A stretch of 64,000 nt of DNA from NCBI GenBank assembly GCA_016937795.1, contig JAFGVV010000027.1, positions 124,001-188,000 on the forward strand. Direction: 5' to 3'. Position 1 is the first letter of the stretch. Each line of letters opens with the position of its first letter. Shown piece by piece: positions 1-8,829 of the stretch. The notes under the pieces were generated by a model that did not search any database, was not told the origin of the DNA, and worked only from the letters and a program-made list of their open reading frames with translations. The position numbers and the translations under genes were made by a program. Origin of the DNA: Paludibacteraceae bacterium. GTDB taxonomy: Bacteria; Bacteroidota; Bacteroidia; Bacteroidales; Paludibacteraceae.

Positions 1-141
1 TGCTTCTGAAATTATTGCATTTTTGTTTGCAGGAAAGAATACCTTTTCGCAAACTGCGAAAGTCTCAGGGCCTGAAACTCTGATGACAGCTATTCCGCCA
101 ATTCCCGGAGCCGTGGATATTGCACTAATGGTTGTTTTCAT
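1..141 (-). CDS. mnmE: tRNA uridine-5-carboxymethylaminomethyl modification GTPase MnmE, N-terminal fragment
   Basis: Only the first 47 codons lie in the window; the gene continues past position 1. The translated start (MKTTISAISTAPGIGGIAVI, then RVSGPE) matches the folate-binding N-terminal domain of MnmE/TrmE, whose hallmark is a T-I-x-A-I-x-T-x-x-G...G-x-I-R-x-S-G-P-x block. With MnmG, the family modifies the wobble uridine of certain tRNAs in the cytoplasm. The ATG (141-139) overlaps the TGA of the upstream acyltransferase gene as ATGA, so the two are probably translationally coupled. The identification rests on a short stretch, but the motif is distinctive. Confidence 0.88.
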   Translation of the reverse strand, partial: MKTTISAISTAPGIGGIAVIRVSGPETFAVCEKVFFPANKNAIISEA

Positions 142-719
142 TTTTCTTTTGTAATGAAGTTTTCAGGATACAGATTACATTCAATAGATGATTTGTACGA
201 AATGATTTTAGCAGGAATTCCACCAATTGTCACATTGTCGGGAATATCTTTGTTGACCACTGCATTTGCTCCAATAGCCACATTGTTACCAATATGTATT
301 TGTCCGAATATTTTTGCACCGGGACCAATATACACATTATTTCCAATCACCGGTGCTCCATTGTATTCACCAATACATGTAGATGGATGTATACGACAAT
401 TTTTTCCAACGCGAGCTAAATTGCTAACTACTATAGTGCCATGATGAACAATGCAAAGACCTTCGTCAAATACATTTTTGGGTACAGTTAAGCCGATTTT
501 TAATGACAAACGGTGATTTGTAAATTCCAGATAAGTAAGGAAAATTTTATAAAGTGTATTGCTGTGTTTTGTGTTATATATATATTCAATTTTCCTTAAA
601 CGACGTAAATAGCGCAAACAATCAACTCTGAAGTAGATATATGGAGTCATTTTTACAAAGCCATAGGCTTTTAAATCGGCTTTCAGATATTCATGATAGC
701 TTTTTTTATCAGTAATCAT
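138..719 (-). CDS. Hexapeptide-repeat (LbH) acyltransferase, serine acetyltransferase-like
   Basis: A 193-residue protein. Its C-terminal half (about 85-175) is a left-handed beta-helix of hexapeptide repeats (for example VIGNNVYIGPGAKIFGQIHI, then GNNVAIGANAVV) and closes with the usual GIPAKII capping turn. A His-His pair (VHHGTIVVS) sits where LbH acetyltransferases keep their catalytic histidine. The N-terminal ~80 residues are basic and helical. Family knowledge: such enzymes transfer acetyl groups from acetyl-CoA to serine or sugars; the short, atypical N-terminus does not settle whether this is a true CysE or a sugar O-acetyltransferase. It lies 5 bp downstream of the nucleoside phosphorylase gene and overlaps mnmE, so it belongs to that operon. 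Confidence 0.75.
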   Translation of the reverse strand: MITDKKSYHEYLKADLKAYGFVKMTPYIYFRVDCLRYLRRLRKIEYIYNTKHSNTLYKIFLTYLEFTNHRLSLKIGLTVPKNVFDEGLCIVHHGTIVVSNLARVGKNCRIHPSTCIGEYNGAPVIGNNVYIGPGAKIFGQIHIGNNVAIGANAVVNKDIPDNVTIGGIPAKIISYKSSIECNLYPENFITKEK

Positions 720-724
720 TCGTC

Positions 725-1594
725 TTAAATTCTTTCCAGCACTATCTGTGTCAGTTTTTCAATATATGGTTTATAGTCGGTATTTGCAGCTTCTACACGG
801 CGATTGGCAATAATACAGCACACAGTCATGGCTTTGTGACCCATGAGTAGTGCGAGACCTGCAATGGCCGAACCTTCCATTTCGTAATTCGTAATTTTAT
901 GTTTTCCAAAGCGGAACGATTCAATTTTGTCGTTCAGTTGCATGTCGGCAAGGTCGATGCGCAATACGCGTCCCTGTGGACCGTAAAATCCATTTGCTGA
1001 AATGGTCACGCCGCGCAGCATATCGTCGCGTCCGATGCGTTCAACCAATTCTGAGTTGGCATTCACCACGTAAGGAGCTGCGAGTTGTGGATTCCAGTTC
1101 AGATGTTTGCACATGGCTGCTTCAAATTCCAGATCGCTTACCGAGTCGCGGCCGGCGTAGAAATTCAGCATGCCATCGAATCCGATTGATTTTTCTGAAA
1201 TCAGAAAACTGCCCAATGGGATGTCGGGTTGCATACCTCCCGAAGTTCCAATGCGCACAATATTCAGTTGACGGAATTCTTTTTTCTCGGTGCGCGTTTC
1301 AAAATCGATATTGGCTAACGCATCCAATTCGTTTACAACTATGTCGATATTATCGGTGCCAATTCCGGTAGAAATCACAGAAATGCGTTTGCCCTTATAG
1401 CTTCCGGTGATGGTGTTGAATTCGCGGCTTGAAACTGAGAATTCCTGACTGTCGAAATAGGATGCCACCAGCGCCACACGGCCGGGGTCGCCTACCAGTA
1501 TTACATTGTCAGCAAGTTGTTCCGGTTTTAAATGTAAATGGAAAATGCTTCCATCGCTGTTGATAATCAACTCTGAAGGTGGGAAATGTTTCAT
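725..1594 (-). CDS. Nucleoside phosphorylase (uridine phosphorylase-like)
   Basis: A 289-residue member of the PNP/UDP phosphorylase superfamily. Visible signatures are the phosphate-binding VGDPGRV near residue 35, STGIGTDN near 95, VRIGTSGGMQPDIPLGS near 130, and the substrate-binding NYEMEGSAIAGLA near 240. These enzymes split nucleosides with phosphate into base and (deoxy)ribose-1-phosphate for cytoplasmic salvage. Length and motifs favour uridine phosphorylase, but base specificity cannot be fixed by eye. It heads an operon with the acyltransferase and mnmE, and a good Bacteroidota-type promoter lies about 100 bp upstream. Confidence 0.88.
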   Translation of the reverse strand: MKHFPPSELIINSDGSIFHLHLKPEQLADNVILVGDPGRVALVASYFDSQEFSVSSREFNTITGSYKGKRISVISTGIGTDNIDIVVNELDALANIDFETRTEKKEFRQLNIVRIGTSGGMQPDIPLGSFLISEKSIGFDGMLNFYAGRDSVSDLEFEAAMCKHLNWNPQLAAPYVVNANSELVERIGRDDMLRGVTISANGFYGPQGRVLRIDLADMQLNDKIESFRFGKHKITNYEMEGSAIAGLALLMGHKAMTVCCIIANRRVEAANTDYKPYIEKLTQIVLERI

Positions 1595-1694
1595 ATTTAA
1601 TTCTTATTTTAAAGGTCATTCTTCACTCAACCCTCTTTTAAAGGCTGTAGTTATATGCTATATCTGACCCAATTTGTTTGTTTCGGAAAAACCA

Positions 1695-1726
1695 CAAATC
1701 TAATCAAAAATTGGCGAAGGTGCAAA
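1695..1726 (-). promoter_or_regulatory. Bacteroidota-type promoter of the phosphorylase-acyltransferase-mnmE operon
   Basis: On the minus strand a -33 TTTG (1726-1723) is followed after 20 bp by TAGATTTG (1702-1695), a full match to the TAnnTTTG -7 element of Bacteroidota. The predicted transcript start is near 1688, about 94 nt before the ATG at 1594. Confidence 0.6.
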
Positions 1727-1765
1727 CATGTATACAGTTTGTGAAGTTAAAATGTGGATGATAAT

Positions 1766-2206
1766 TTATTCTTCCGCTTTTTTGGAGTTTATCATCCATG
1801 CAGAGAAAACCTGAATGTAATTCCAAAACGAGTTGAATAAATGTTTGGGTATGTCGAATTCGAGCAATGCCTGATGATAACACTCAAGCCATACCTGACG
1901 GCCGGCAGCATCGATAGCAAAGGGAGCATGACGGCGAATAAGTGCGGGTTTTCCACGATTCTGATTAAAATAATCGGGTCCGCCACAAATTTGTATAAAG
2001 AAATCTGCTGAACGTTTTTTGGCTGCTTCAAACTCAGCTTTATCTGTGGGGAAAAGATGTGCAATACTACTTTCAGACATTAAGTTGTAATGGCGGTTTA
2101 CAAGTTTACGAATGCCATCTTCGCCCATAAATGTCAGAAATTCAGGGTTCGGACGCGTTACATCGGGGCGTGCGCCAAAAGGATATTGTTGTATTTCGGG
2201 TTGCAT
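1766..2206 (-). CDS. Truncated haemoglobin (2-on-2 globin, group II-like)
   Basis: A 146-residue small globin. The helix-B segment GIRKLVNRHYNLM supplies the distal Tyr (B10), LIRRHAPFAI carries the proximal haem-ligand His, and RQVWLECYHQAL carries the conserved Trp of helix G typical of group II truncated haemoglobins. Family roles are O2 or NO binding and protection from reactive nitrogen species in the cytoplasm. It is transcribed alone, 171 bp from the phosphorylase start and 176 bp from the end of the GH2 gene. Group assignment is by motif; function is inferred from the family. Confidence 0.85.
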   Translation of the reverse strand: MQPEIQQYPFGARPDVTRPNPEFLTFMGEDGIRKLVNRHYNLMSESSIAHLFPTDKAEFEAAKKRSADFFIQICGGPDYFNQNRGKPALIRRHAPFAIDAAGRQVWLECYHQALLEFDIPKHLFNSFWNYIQVFSAWMINSKKAEE

Positions 2207-2323
2207 GTTTTTAATGTTTTATTATTATGATGTTTAAACCGCAGTTCTCCGAAAAAGTTTATGATTTTAAGATATTTACACTGAAATATCGTTGAATACA
2301 GTTTTTTTGAGCATTTGTAAAAT

Positions 2324-2362
2324 ACAAACTCCGTATTATCACAATGACAATACGGAGTTTGT
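2324..2362 (-). terminator. Rho-independent terminator of the GH2 gene
   Basis: A perfect 14-bp stem (ACAAACTCCGTATT, 2324-2337, with 2349-2362) and an 11-nt loop lie 20 bp after the GH2 stop codon. Read on the minus strand it runs into a T-rich ATTTTAC tail. Confidence 0.75.
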
Positions 2363-2382
2363 TGAAGAAATTATTTGTGGCT

Positions 2383-5300
2383 TTACTCGGCCTGAATGGT
2401 GATTTCAGCACCAGAAGCAAAGTCGTTTCCGCTTTGCTCGCTGAGCGCGGTAAAACGAATATAGCGACCGCGAACAGATTTGCTGAACGTTACTTTCTTT
2501 TCGCTCTGGTTACGCGCAAAAGTGCCTTTGTGTACAGGTTCGCCCCATTCTTTGCCATCCATGCTGATGTGAATAGTATAATCCTTTACATTGCCATTTG
2601 CGCCATCCTGACGTGGAAGATAAGTGAAGCCTTTGATGTTCTTTACTTCACCGGCATCCATATCCACCCAATGTGGGTGTTTTGCCACAGTTACCGAATA
2701 CATGGTATGCCAAATGGAATTTACATTGCCATCAGTCAGGTGTGAGGCATCTCCTTCGCCGGCTTCCTGACTGCTGGCAAAAATCACACTCGTTTGTATG
2801 TTTTCAATTTTTTCGAAAGTCATACTTGCTTTCAGCTGAGTGTTATGTTTGTACCAGGCTGTCACATTTCCACCATTGCGAAGCTGGAGTTCTGATTTGT
2901 ATTCTTGTGCTTTGCCATTATTCAGGCTGTAAAGAATGACTGCATCTTTTTTACCCGAGCTTATTTTCAATTCACCGTTTTTACTTCGCGAAATGCTGAT
3001 AGGCATTTCGCCTGATGGTTTTACCGTGGCTGTTTCGGCCAGGTTTTTACCTGCGGGGCGAATGATAAAGCCAAAGTCGTGTTGCACAGCTTTTACTCTG
3101 TCGTGTTCGAGCGGGCCACCCTGTCCGCAACTGTTACCACCAAGGCCTGTTACTGCCGCATCGAGATGCAGATAAGTGTCGGTTGCTGCTGGTAATTGAT
3201 GTGGGTGTGAAGCCAGAATTAAGTCGAGTGCAGAGTATTGAAGTGCAGTGACCGACATACGGTTTGCAGCTACAAACACAGCTCCGTTCGAACTGTTGTC
3301 GGTAAGTGCGCACCAACGTACATCTTCGTGATTGGCCATGTCCTGCGGTTTCGGGAAGTTCACAAATTCGTTTTTCACTTTATTGCGGTGCAATTCGATA
3401 AACTGACCCGATTTACGGTCGGCATAGTTGTCGATTGGTCCGCGGCCATAATAGCTGAAGTTTTCGAGTTTTCCGGGGACTTTCATTACATAGCCCAAAC
3501 GTGGCAGAATAAGACCTTCCTGATTCGACGAAATGCCAGCCTGTAGTTCTACTGAACCATCGGGATAAATTGTCCAGATTTGGTTGGTGGTGAATTTGAA
3601 ATCTCCTTCGCCAAATGGTCTGTCTTTGAGTTCTTCAATTGTATTTTTACCTGAACTTGTTCCGCCATGAATGCGTGCTCCGTTTGGTGCCTGCGAAACC
3701 ACAGTAAACGATGCCACCACAGTTCCGTCGGGTTGCGTTACGAAGTTTGACGATACGGCTCGGTGTTGCAAATTGTGTAATCCGCGTTCGAACCATTGGC
3801 TGTAGAACCAGTTGTCGTTGTTTACAAACGCACGCAAAGCATTCAGTTTCGGACCATTTCCAGCGGTAATAATGTTATCGTTTCCGTATTTTAAACTGTA
3901 AATTGTACCAGTGCTCATATCGAAAGCAAGTTCAAAACCGTTTCCTTTTATAAGTCTGCGTCCGTCTTTTTCATTTTCCAACACTGGTTTCGACGCATTA
4001 GCGGCTTTTGAAACTTCGGCCACCCCGGCTACTTTCGAGGCTTCTTGCAACAAAAATTGTTCTTCAGCCTGTACAAATTCCTTATCGGCCCAGGGTTGTT
4101 TTTCTTTGAGCAAATATTGTATTTTGACAAAGTATTCGGCATTCTCTTTAAGTTTTGAAGCATCGAACGGAATGCTGAATTGTGTTCTTTTACGGGCAGC
4201 TGCGTTGATGTTTCTTAAAATGCCTGCCTGAATTGCAGTTCCGTTTTCGTAAACCCACCAGCGGATTTCATAATCGGAAAGATCTTTGAAATAGTATTTG
4301 TTGAATACCGTAAAAATACCATTCTTTATATCTATAGCTTCTGTACCAATGTGTTGATACACTTTTTTTACTTCGAAATATTGTGGCTTCGGTTCGAGAT
4401 CGCCAAACACAATGCCATTCATTACAAACTGTCCGTCGTTAGGTGTGTCGCCAAAATCGCCACCATAAGCCAGGTAGCGTTTACCTGTTTGTTTGTCGTA
4501 GTGGTACAACGATTGATCGACCCAATCCCAAATAGCGCCGCCCATAAAGAAGTTGGTGCTTTCCATGGCATTCCAGTAATCCACCAGGTTTCCGCAGGCA
4601 TTACCCATTGAGTGCGCATATTCCGAAATATGGAAGGGATATTTAATGTTATATTTTCCTCTTACAGCTCCGTTTACCCAACCTATGGAAGGATATTGAT
4701 TGGAACCCATATCCACAATGTCGTTGTTGCGCTCATATTGCACGGGGCGTGTTGTGTCCACTTTTTTGAGTTCGTTGTAGGCGCTCACAAAGTTTTTGCC
4801 GGGACCGGCTTCGTTACCCAGCGACCAGATTACGATAGAAGGATGATTTGTGTGAGCGTGTACCATTTCCATTACACGCGCTACGTGAGCAGCTTTCCAT
4901 TCTACAGGATGTGAAAGTGATGCTTCTCCGTAGTAATACTGATGCGATTCGATATTGGCTTCATCTTCGAGATAAATCCCGTATTTATTGCATAAGAAAT
5001 ACCAGTAAGGATCGGTAGTATAGTGTGAGTTACGCACATGATTGATATTTGCACGTTTCATAAGCATAATTTCGTCCTCCATCATTTTGCGGGTAATAGC
5101 ATGACCCACCGCAGGGCTTGTTTCATGACGGTTCACGCCTTTGAGTTTCACGGTTTTGCCGTTTACGTAATAATATCGTCCGGCCAGACCAAATTCATCG
5201 TCCTGTGCTTTTGTGTCTTTGATTTCAACTTTGGCGAATCCGATGCGTGTCGATACAACTTCCAATGTTTTGTTGCGGCTGTCTTTCAGTTCCGCCACCA

Positions 5301-6405
5301 ATGTGTACTGATAAGGTCTTTCGCCCGACCATTTGTTCGGATTTGGAACTGCGAATTCAGTTTCGGAAACGGTTGAAGTTCGTTTTTTGCTGACTACAGG
5401 AAGTTTTGCTTGGGCTGAAACTCCATTTACAGGACTGTTTTCGTCAGAATAAAGTTTATGTTCGTACAAGGAATAAACGATGTGCAACCCTTTGATGTTT
5501 TTGTTGTTGAAATTGCGAATGTCGGCTTTTACTTTCAGAGTTCCATCCTTATAGTTTTTATCCAGGTCAGGAAAAACTTTCAGGTCGCGGATATGTACTT
5601 TTGGTGTTGAGCGCAGTGCTACAGTACGAAAAATTCCGGGTAAGCGGAACATGTCCTGCGCTTCGAGGAACGATCCATCGGAGCTGCGATAGACTTCTGC
5701 AGCAACAATGTTTTTGCCTTTTTTCAGATGTTTTGTAATGTTGAACGAGGCTGTGTTTCTTGAGTTTTTCGAGAAGCCCACATATTGACCATTTATCCAT
5801 AAATAAAAAAATGAATCCACGCCGTCGAAGTCAATGAAAACCTCTCGACCTTTCCAGTTTTGTGGAATGTCGAATTCGCGTCGGTATGAGCCTACTTCGT
5901 TGCGGTATTTGTAAGTGGTCCAGTGTGTTGGTGGGGTGCGCATTACGCCGCCACGCCAGTCGTCCACTGCTACGCGATGCTGGAAAATGACAGGTTGGTT
6001 TACATATATAGGCACTCCGTATTTCAGGTCACCATTTTTCTGAATGCCATAAATATTCCAGTTCGATGGTACCGGAATTTCATCCCAGTTACTCACATCG
6101 AATGCGGGTTCAAAGAATTTTTTAGGACGTTGGTTTGGATGTTTTACCCAGTTGAATTTCCATGTGCCATTGAGCGAAACCCAGTATTCTGAGTTTTCGG
6201 GTAATACTTTTCGGGCATTTTCGGTGTTTCCAAACGAAAAGAACCAGGCGCGGGGCAGTTCTTTATTGAGCGATAAGTCCTGTGGCGATTCCCATTCACG
6301 GCCTGTAGGGCACTTTTCGCTACCATATCGGTAACCTTCGAGTGCAAATGCTAAGTTCCAGATAAGTAGAAAGCTTAGCACTAAAATTGTTTTTGGTTTT
6401 GTCAT
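2383..6405 (-). CDS. Secreted GH2 beta-galactosidase (LacZ type) with C-terminal discoidin-like domain
   Basis: A 1340-residue protein with an N-terminal signal peptide (hydrophobic stretch to about residue 21). The LacZ-type order is visible: jelly-roll sugar-binding domain (about 60-250), immunoglobulin-like domain, TIM barrel with acid/base Glu532 in SLGNEAGPG and nucleophile Glu595 in HISEYAHSMGN, then the large beta-sandwich domain 5 (about 925-1110). The last ~140 residues resemble an F5/8 type C (discoidin) module, with HLTDGNVNSIWHT and ending RGRYIRFTALSEQ. It is longer than E. coli LacZ because of this tail. Expected role is removal of terminal beta-galactose from glycans in the periplasm or at the surface. 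No T9SS domain is seen. Galactosidase rather than another GH2 activity is inferred. Confidence 0.88.
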   Translation of the reverse strand: MTKPKTILVLSFLLIWNLAFALEGYRYGSEKCPTGREWESPQDLSLNKELPRAWFFSFGNTENARKVLPENSEYWVSLNGTWKFNWVKHPNQRPKKFFEPAFDVSNWDEIPVPSNWNIYGIQKNGDLKYGVPIYVNQPVIFQHRVAVDDWRGGVMRTPPTHWTTYKYRNEVGSYRREFDIPQNWKGREVFIDFDGVDSFFYLWINGQYVGFSKNSRNTASFNITKHLKKGKNIVAAEVYRSSDGSFLEAQDMFRLPGIFRTVALRSTPKVHIRDLKVFPDLDKNYKDGTLKVKADIRNFNNKNIKGLHIVYSLYEHKLYSDENSPVNGVSAQAKLPVVSKKRTSTVSETEFAVPNPNKWSGERPYQYTLVAELKDSRNKTLEVVSTRIGFAKVEIKDTKAQDDEFGLAGRYYYVNGKTVKLKGVNRHETSPAVGHAITRKMMEDEIMLMKRANINHVRNSHYTTDPYWYFLCNKYGIYLEDEANIESHQYYYGEASLSHPVEWKAAHVARVMEMVHAHTNHPSIVIWSLGNEAGPGKNFVSAYNELKKVDTTRPVQYERNNDIVDMGSNQYPSIGWVNGAVRGKYNIKYPFHISEYAHSMGNACGNLVDYWNAMESTNFFMGGAIWDWVDQSLYHYDKQTGKRYLAYGGDFGDTPNDGQFVMNGIVFGDLEPKPQYFEVKKVYQHIGTEAIDIKNGIFTVFNKYYFKDLSDYEIRWWVYENGTAIQAGILRNINAAARKRTQFSIPFDASKLKENAEYFVKIQYLLKEKQPWADKEFVQAEEQFLLQEASKVAGVAEVSKAANASKPVLENEKDGRRLIKGNGFELAFDMSTGTIYSLKYGNDNIITAGNGPKLNALRAFVNNDNWFYSQWFERGLHNLQHRAVSSNFVTQPDGTVVASFTVVSQAPNGARIHGGTSSGKNTIEELKDRPFGEGDFKFTTNQIWTIYPDGSVELQAGISSNQEGLILPRLGYVMKVPGKLENFSYYGRGPIDNYADRKSGQFIELHRNKVKNEFVNFPKPQDMANHEDVRWCALTDNSSNGAVFVAANRMSVTALQYSALDLILASHPHQLPAATDTYLHLDAAVTGLGGNSCGQGGPLEHDRVKAVQHDFGFIIRPAGKNLAETATVKPSGEMPISISRSKNGELKISSGKKDAVILYSLNNGKAQEYKSELQLRNGGNVTAWYKHNTQLKASMTFEKIENIQTSVIFASSQEAGEGDASHLTDGNVNSIWHTMYSVTVAKHPHWVDMDAGEVKNIKGFTYLPRQDGANGNVKDYTIHISMDGKEWGEPVHKGTFARNQSEKKVTFSKSVRGRYIRFTALSEQSGNDFASGAEITIQAE

Positions 6406-6493
6406 GGTGGTTTATTTGCTTGATATTGATTTGTTTAGCTTTATAATAATAAAATAATATAATAAATAAAGGCTAATTATGTAAATAATGTCG

Positions 6494-6501
6494 CAAATAT
6501 A
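6494..6501 (-). promoter_or_regulatory. Possible -7 element of the GH2 gene
   Basis: TATATTTG on the minus strand fits TAnnTTTG and lies 89 bp before the ATG in an AT-rich spacer. No TTTG is found at the expected -33 distance, so this is weak. Confidence 0.3.
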
Positions 6502-6588
6502 ACCACAATAAGTCAAATATGAAAAATAATTTTGGGCAAATAACTTAAATTGTGTGTAAAGCAATGATTTGACTGTTGCCAATAAAAA

Positions 6589-6609
6589 AGCCGACATTAT
6601 TAGTCGGCT
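6589..6609 (-). terminator. Rho-independent terminator of the mechanosensitive channel gene, overlapping its stop codon
   Basis: Minus-strand AGCCGAC - 7-nt loop - GTCGGCT followed by TTTTTTATT. The TAA stop codon of the channel gene (6602-6600) lies in the loop, so the 5' arm of the hairpin is coding. Confidence 0.8.
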
Positions 6610-7877
6610 AATCTCCTTAAATTATCAATGGCATTGCTAATGTCTTTTCCGCTGGGTTGCTGGAAGATTTCCAGGTCGAAGAATGAAGCAGCCGACAATA
6701 CATGATCAAAAACATCAGCTTGAATCGATTCGTATTCAATCCATTTGGTAGTATTTGTAAAACAATAAATTTCGATAGGCACTCCTTTGTCCTCAATAGA
6801 TAGTTGTCTTACCATTAGCGTCATTTCATTGCTAATGTGCGGGTGGTTTCTCAGGTAATTCTCTACATAATGTCTGAAAACTCCGATATTGGTCATACGT
6901 CGTCCGTTTATAAGTATCGAAGTATCAATATTATTATTCGAATTATATTCTTCAATACTTTTCTGTCTTTTACTTATATATTCTGTAATCAGATTGAATT
7001 TTTTGTAGCGTTCGCGAGTTTCCGGATCGACGAACCGAATGGATTGGGTGTTAATGTAGATAGCTCTTTTAATTCGTCGTCCTCCGCTTTCAACCATTCC
7101 GCGCCAGTTTTTAAAACTATCCGAAATAAAATAATAGGTAGGAATAGTGGTGATGGTGCGGTCGAAATTCTGCACTTTTACAGTGTTCAGATTTATGGCA
7201 ATCACATCGCCATCGGCATTGAACTTTGGCATTTCAATCCAGTCGCCCACGCGCACCATATCGTTCGACGAGATTTGCACGCTTGCTACCAAACCCAGAA
7301 TGGTGTCTTTGAAAATCAACAACAGAATGGCGGTCATTGCCCCGAATGCACTCAGAAAATACAAAGGCGATTTTGCCAGCAAAATGGAAAGTATGAGAAT
7401 GCCGGTAGCCAGATATAAAATGATGCGAATAAGCTGAAAATAGCTGGTGATAGGCTTTTCGCGGAATGCTGCTGTTTTCGACAGACTGAATTCGATGACT
7501 TTCAGAAACGAAAGTATCAGTATTAAACCCACAATGACTAAGTACGAGTCGGTAAGTTTATATACAAAAGGTAAAAAGCCTGAATGATCCGAAAAAACAA
7601 CAGGAGCAGCCATTTTTACAATTACTGCGGGCACAATATGAGCCAATCCGTTGAAGGTGTGCTGTTCGGCCAGAATGTCGTCCCATTTCACGGGAGTGTG
7701 TCGGATGATTTTGTAAATGTAGTTGATAACCAACTTTTTGGTAATCCAAAAGACCAGATACGACAACAAAATCAGAATGACTAACAGTATCAGCAATCGC
7801 AGATGAATAATGATGTCGTGCGACACGCCCCAGTTGTTGAGCAGGCTGTCGATCATATTTTTAATATATTGCATCAT
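6600..7877 (-). CDS. Mechanosensitive ion channel of the MscS family (YbdG/MscM-like)
   Basis: A 425-residue inner-membrane protein. About five hydrophobic helices occur in the first ~195 residues (for example LILLVILILLSYLVFWI and YFQLIRIILYLATGILILSI). They are followed by the MscS pore-lining helix region (GAMTAILLLIFKDTILGLVA) and the beta domain (VGDWIEMPKFNADGDVIAIN). The cytoplasmic C-terminal domain ends near IDNLRRLAD. The extra N-terminal helices and long cytoplasmic domain match the YbdG branch better than small MscS. It should open under membrane tension to release solutes on osmotic downshock. A start at either of the first two ATGs is possible. Confidence 0.88.
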   Translation of the reverse strand: MMQYIKNMIDSLLNNWGVSHDIIIHLRLLILLVILILLSYLVFWITKKLVINYIYKIIRHTPVKWDDILAEQHTFNGLAHIVPAVIVKMAAPVVFSDHSGFLPFVYKLTDSYLVIVGLILILSFLKVIEFSLSKTAAFREKPITSYFQLIRIILYLATGILILSILLAKSPLYFLSAFGAMTAILLLIFKDTILGLVASVQISSNDMVRVGDWIEMPKFNADGDVIAINLNTVKVQNFDRTITTIPTYYFISDSFKNWRGMVESGGRRIKRAIYINTQSIRFVDPETRERYKKFNLITEYISKRQKSIEEYNSNNNIDTSILINGRRMTNIGVFRHYVENYLRNHPHISNEMTLMVRQLSIEDKGVPIEIYCFTNTTKWIEYESIQADVFDHVLSAASFFDLEIFQQPSGKDISNAIDNLRRLAD

Positions 7878-7915
7878 AGATTTTTAAGATTCTGTATTTT
7901 TATTCGCTTTCGTTA

Positions 7916-7923
7916 CAAAAGTA
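7916..7923 (-). promoter_or_regulatory. Putative -7 element for the mechanosensitive channel gene
   Basis: Minus-strand TACTTTTG fits TAnnTTTG, 38 bp before the ATG at 7877. A -33 TTTG is not evident. The same octamer occurs before the sigma factor and GH78 genes. Confidence 0.4.
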
Positions 7924-7966
7924 ATGAAAATATTCCATTCAGACTGACTTTTGAACCGGTATGAGC

Positions 7967-8794
7967 CTATTCCTCTTCCTCTTCTTCCTGCTCAATGCCT
8001 TTATCGCGGGCTACCAAAATGCTGACTTCGTAAAGGACGTAAAGCGGAAAAGCTACTACAAGCATGGTGAATGGATCGGTTGTAGGCGTGATAAATGCAG
8101 AAATAACCAGTACAACCACCACAGCATAATTTCGAACCTGTTTCAGACCTTTGCGTGTGACAATGCCCATGCGCGAAAGGAAATAAGCAAGCACGGGCAT
8201 TTCGAACATCAATCCCATCGAAAAAACCAGAATATACAGTGTGCTCATGTACGATTGCAGTGAAATTTGATTGGGAACCAGTTCGGATACGCTGTAAGTA
8301 CCTAAGAATCTAATTGTTAACGGAAAGATTATAAAATAGCTGACGGTGGCGCCAAGATAAAACAGAAAGGATGCACTGAAAAATATAAATCCGACGTTTT
8401 TCTTCTCGCCGGGATAAAGTGCAGGCGCAATAAATCGCCATATTTCGAAAAGCAAAAATGGCACTGATGCCACCAACGCTATGCTGAAAGAAGATGTTAT
8501 GTGCGCAAGAAACTGCCCGGCCAGATTAATGTTGATCAGATTAATTTTAAATTCTTCGGGGCAAAATTCGGGTGCTTTTAACCATTCGCCCAAAAGGCAA
8601 AGAAAACGGTAAAATGCAAAATCGGAATTAAGTGGTTTGAAAATGATATCGTTGAAAATAAAATCTTTAAATCCGAATATTAGTAAAACTAACACAAAGA
8701 GAACAGCAAAAATTCGCAGGAAAGTCCAACGCAATGCTTCGAGATGTTCCCAAAATGTGGCTGTTTCTTCAGAATCTGTTTTAGTAAATTTCAT
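7967..8794 (-). CDS. tatC: Sec-independent protein translocase subunit TatC
   Basis: A 275-residue protein with six hydrophobic segments. Family signatures are the N-terminal FWEHLEALRW motif (E/H-L-x-E-L-R), IWRFIAPALYPGEKK in the first cytoplasmic loop region, FEMPVLAYFLSRMG, and RNYAVVVVLVISAFITPTTDP near the fifth and sixth helices. TatC recognises twin-arginine signal peptides and forms the export channel with TatA/E. No tatA lies beside it here; the next gene upstream is the FAD oxidoreductase, 35 bp away. The tail ends in a run of glutamates. Confidence 0.95.
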   Translation of the reverse strand: MKFTKTDSEETATFWEHLEALRWTFLRIFAVLFVLVLLIFGFKDFIFNDIIFKPLNSDFAFYRFLCLLGEWLKAPEFCPEEFKINLININLAGQFLAHITSSFSIALVASVPFLLFEIWRFIAPALYPGEKKNVGFIFFSASFLFYLGATVSYFIIFPLTIRFLGTYSVSELVPNQISLQSYMSTLYILVFSMGLMFEMPVLAYFLSRMGIVTRKGLKQVRNYAVVVVLVISAFITPTTDPFTMLVVAFPLYVLYEVSILVARDKGIEQEEEEEE

Positions 8795-8829
8795 TTACCA
8801 GAATGTATTTGAGATAGATTAAACTTTTT

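Noticed and set aside
6412..6597. 61-codon hydrophobic frame upstream of the GH2 gene
   Set aside because: Very AT-rich Ile/Tyr/Leu-biased translation, overlaps the channel terminator and the likely GH2 leader; no start context.
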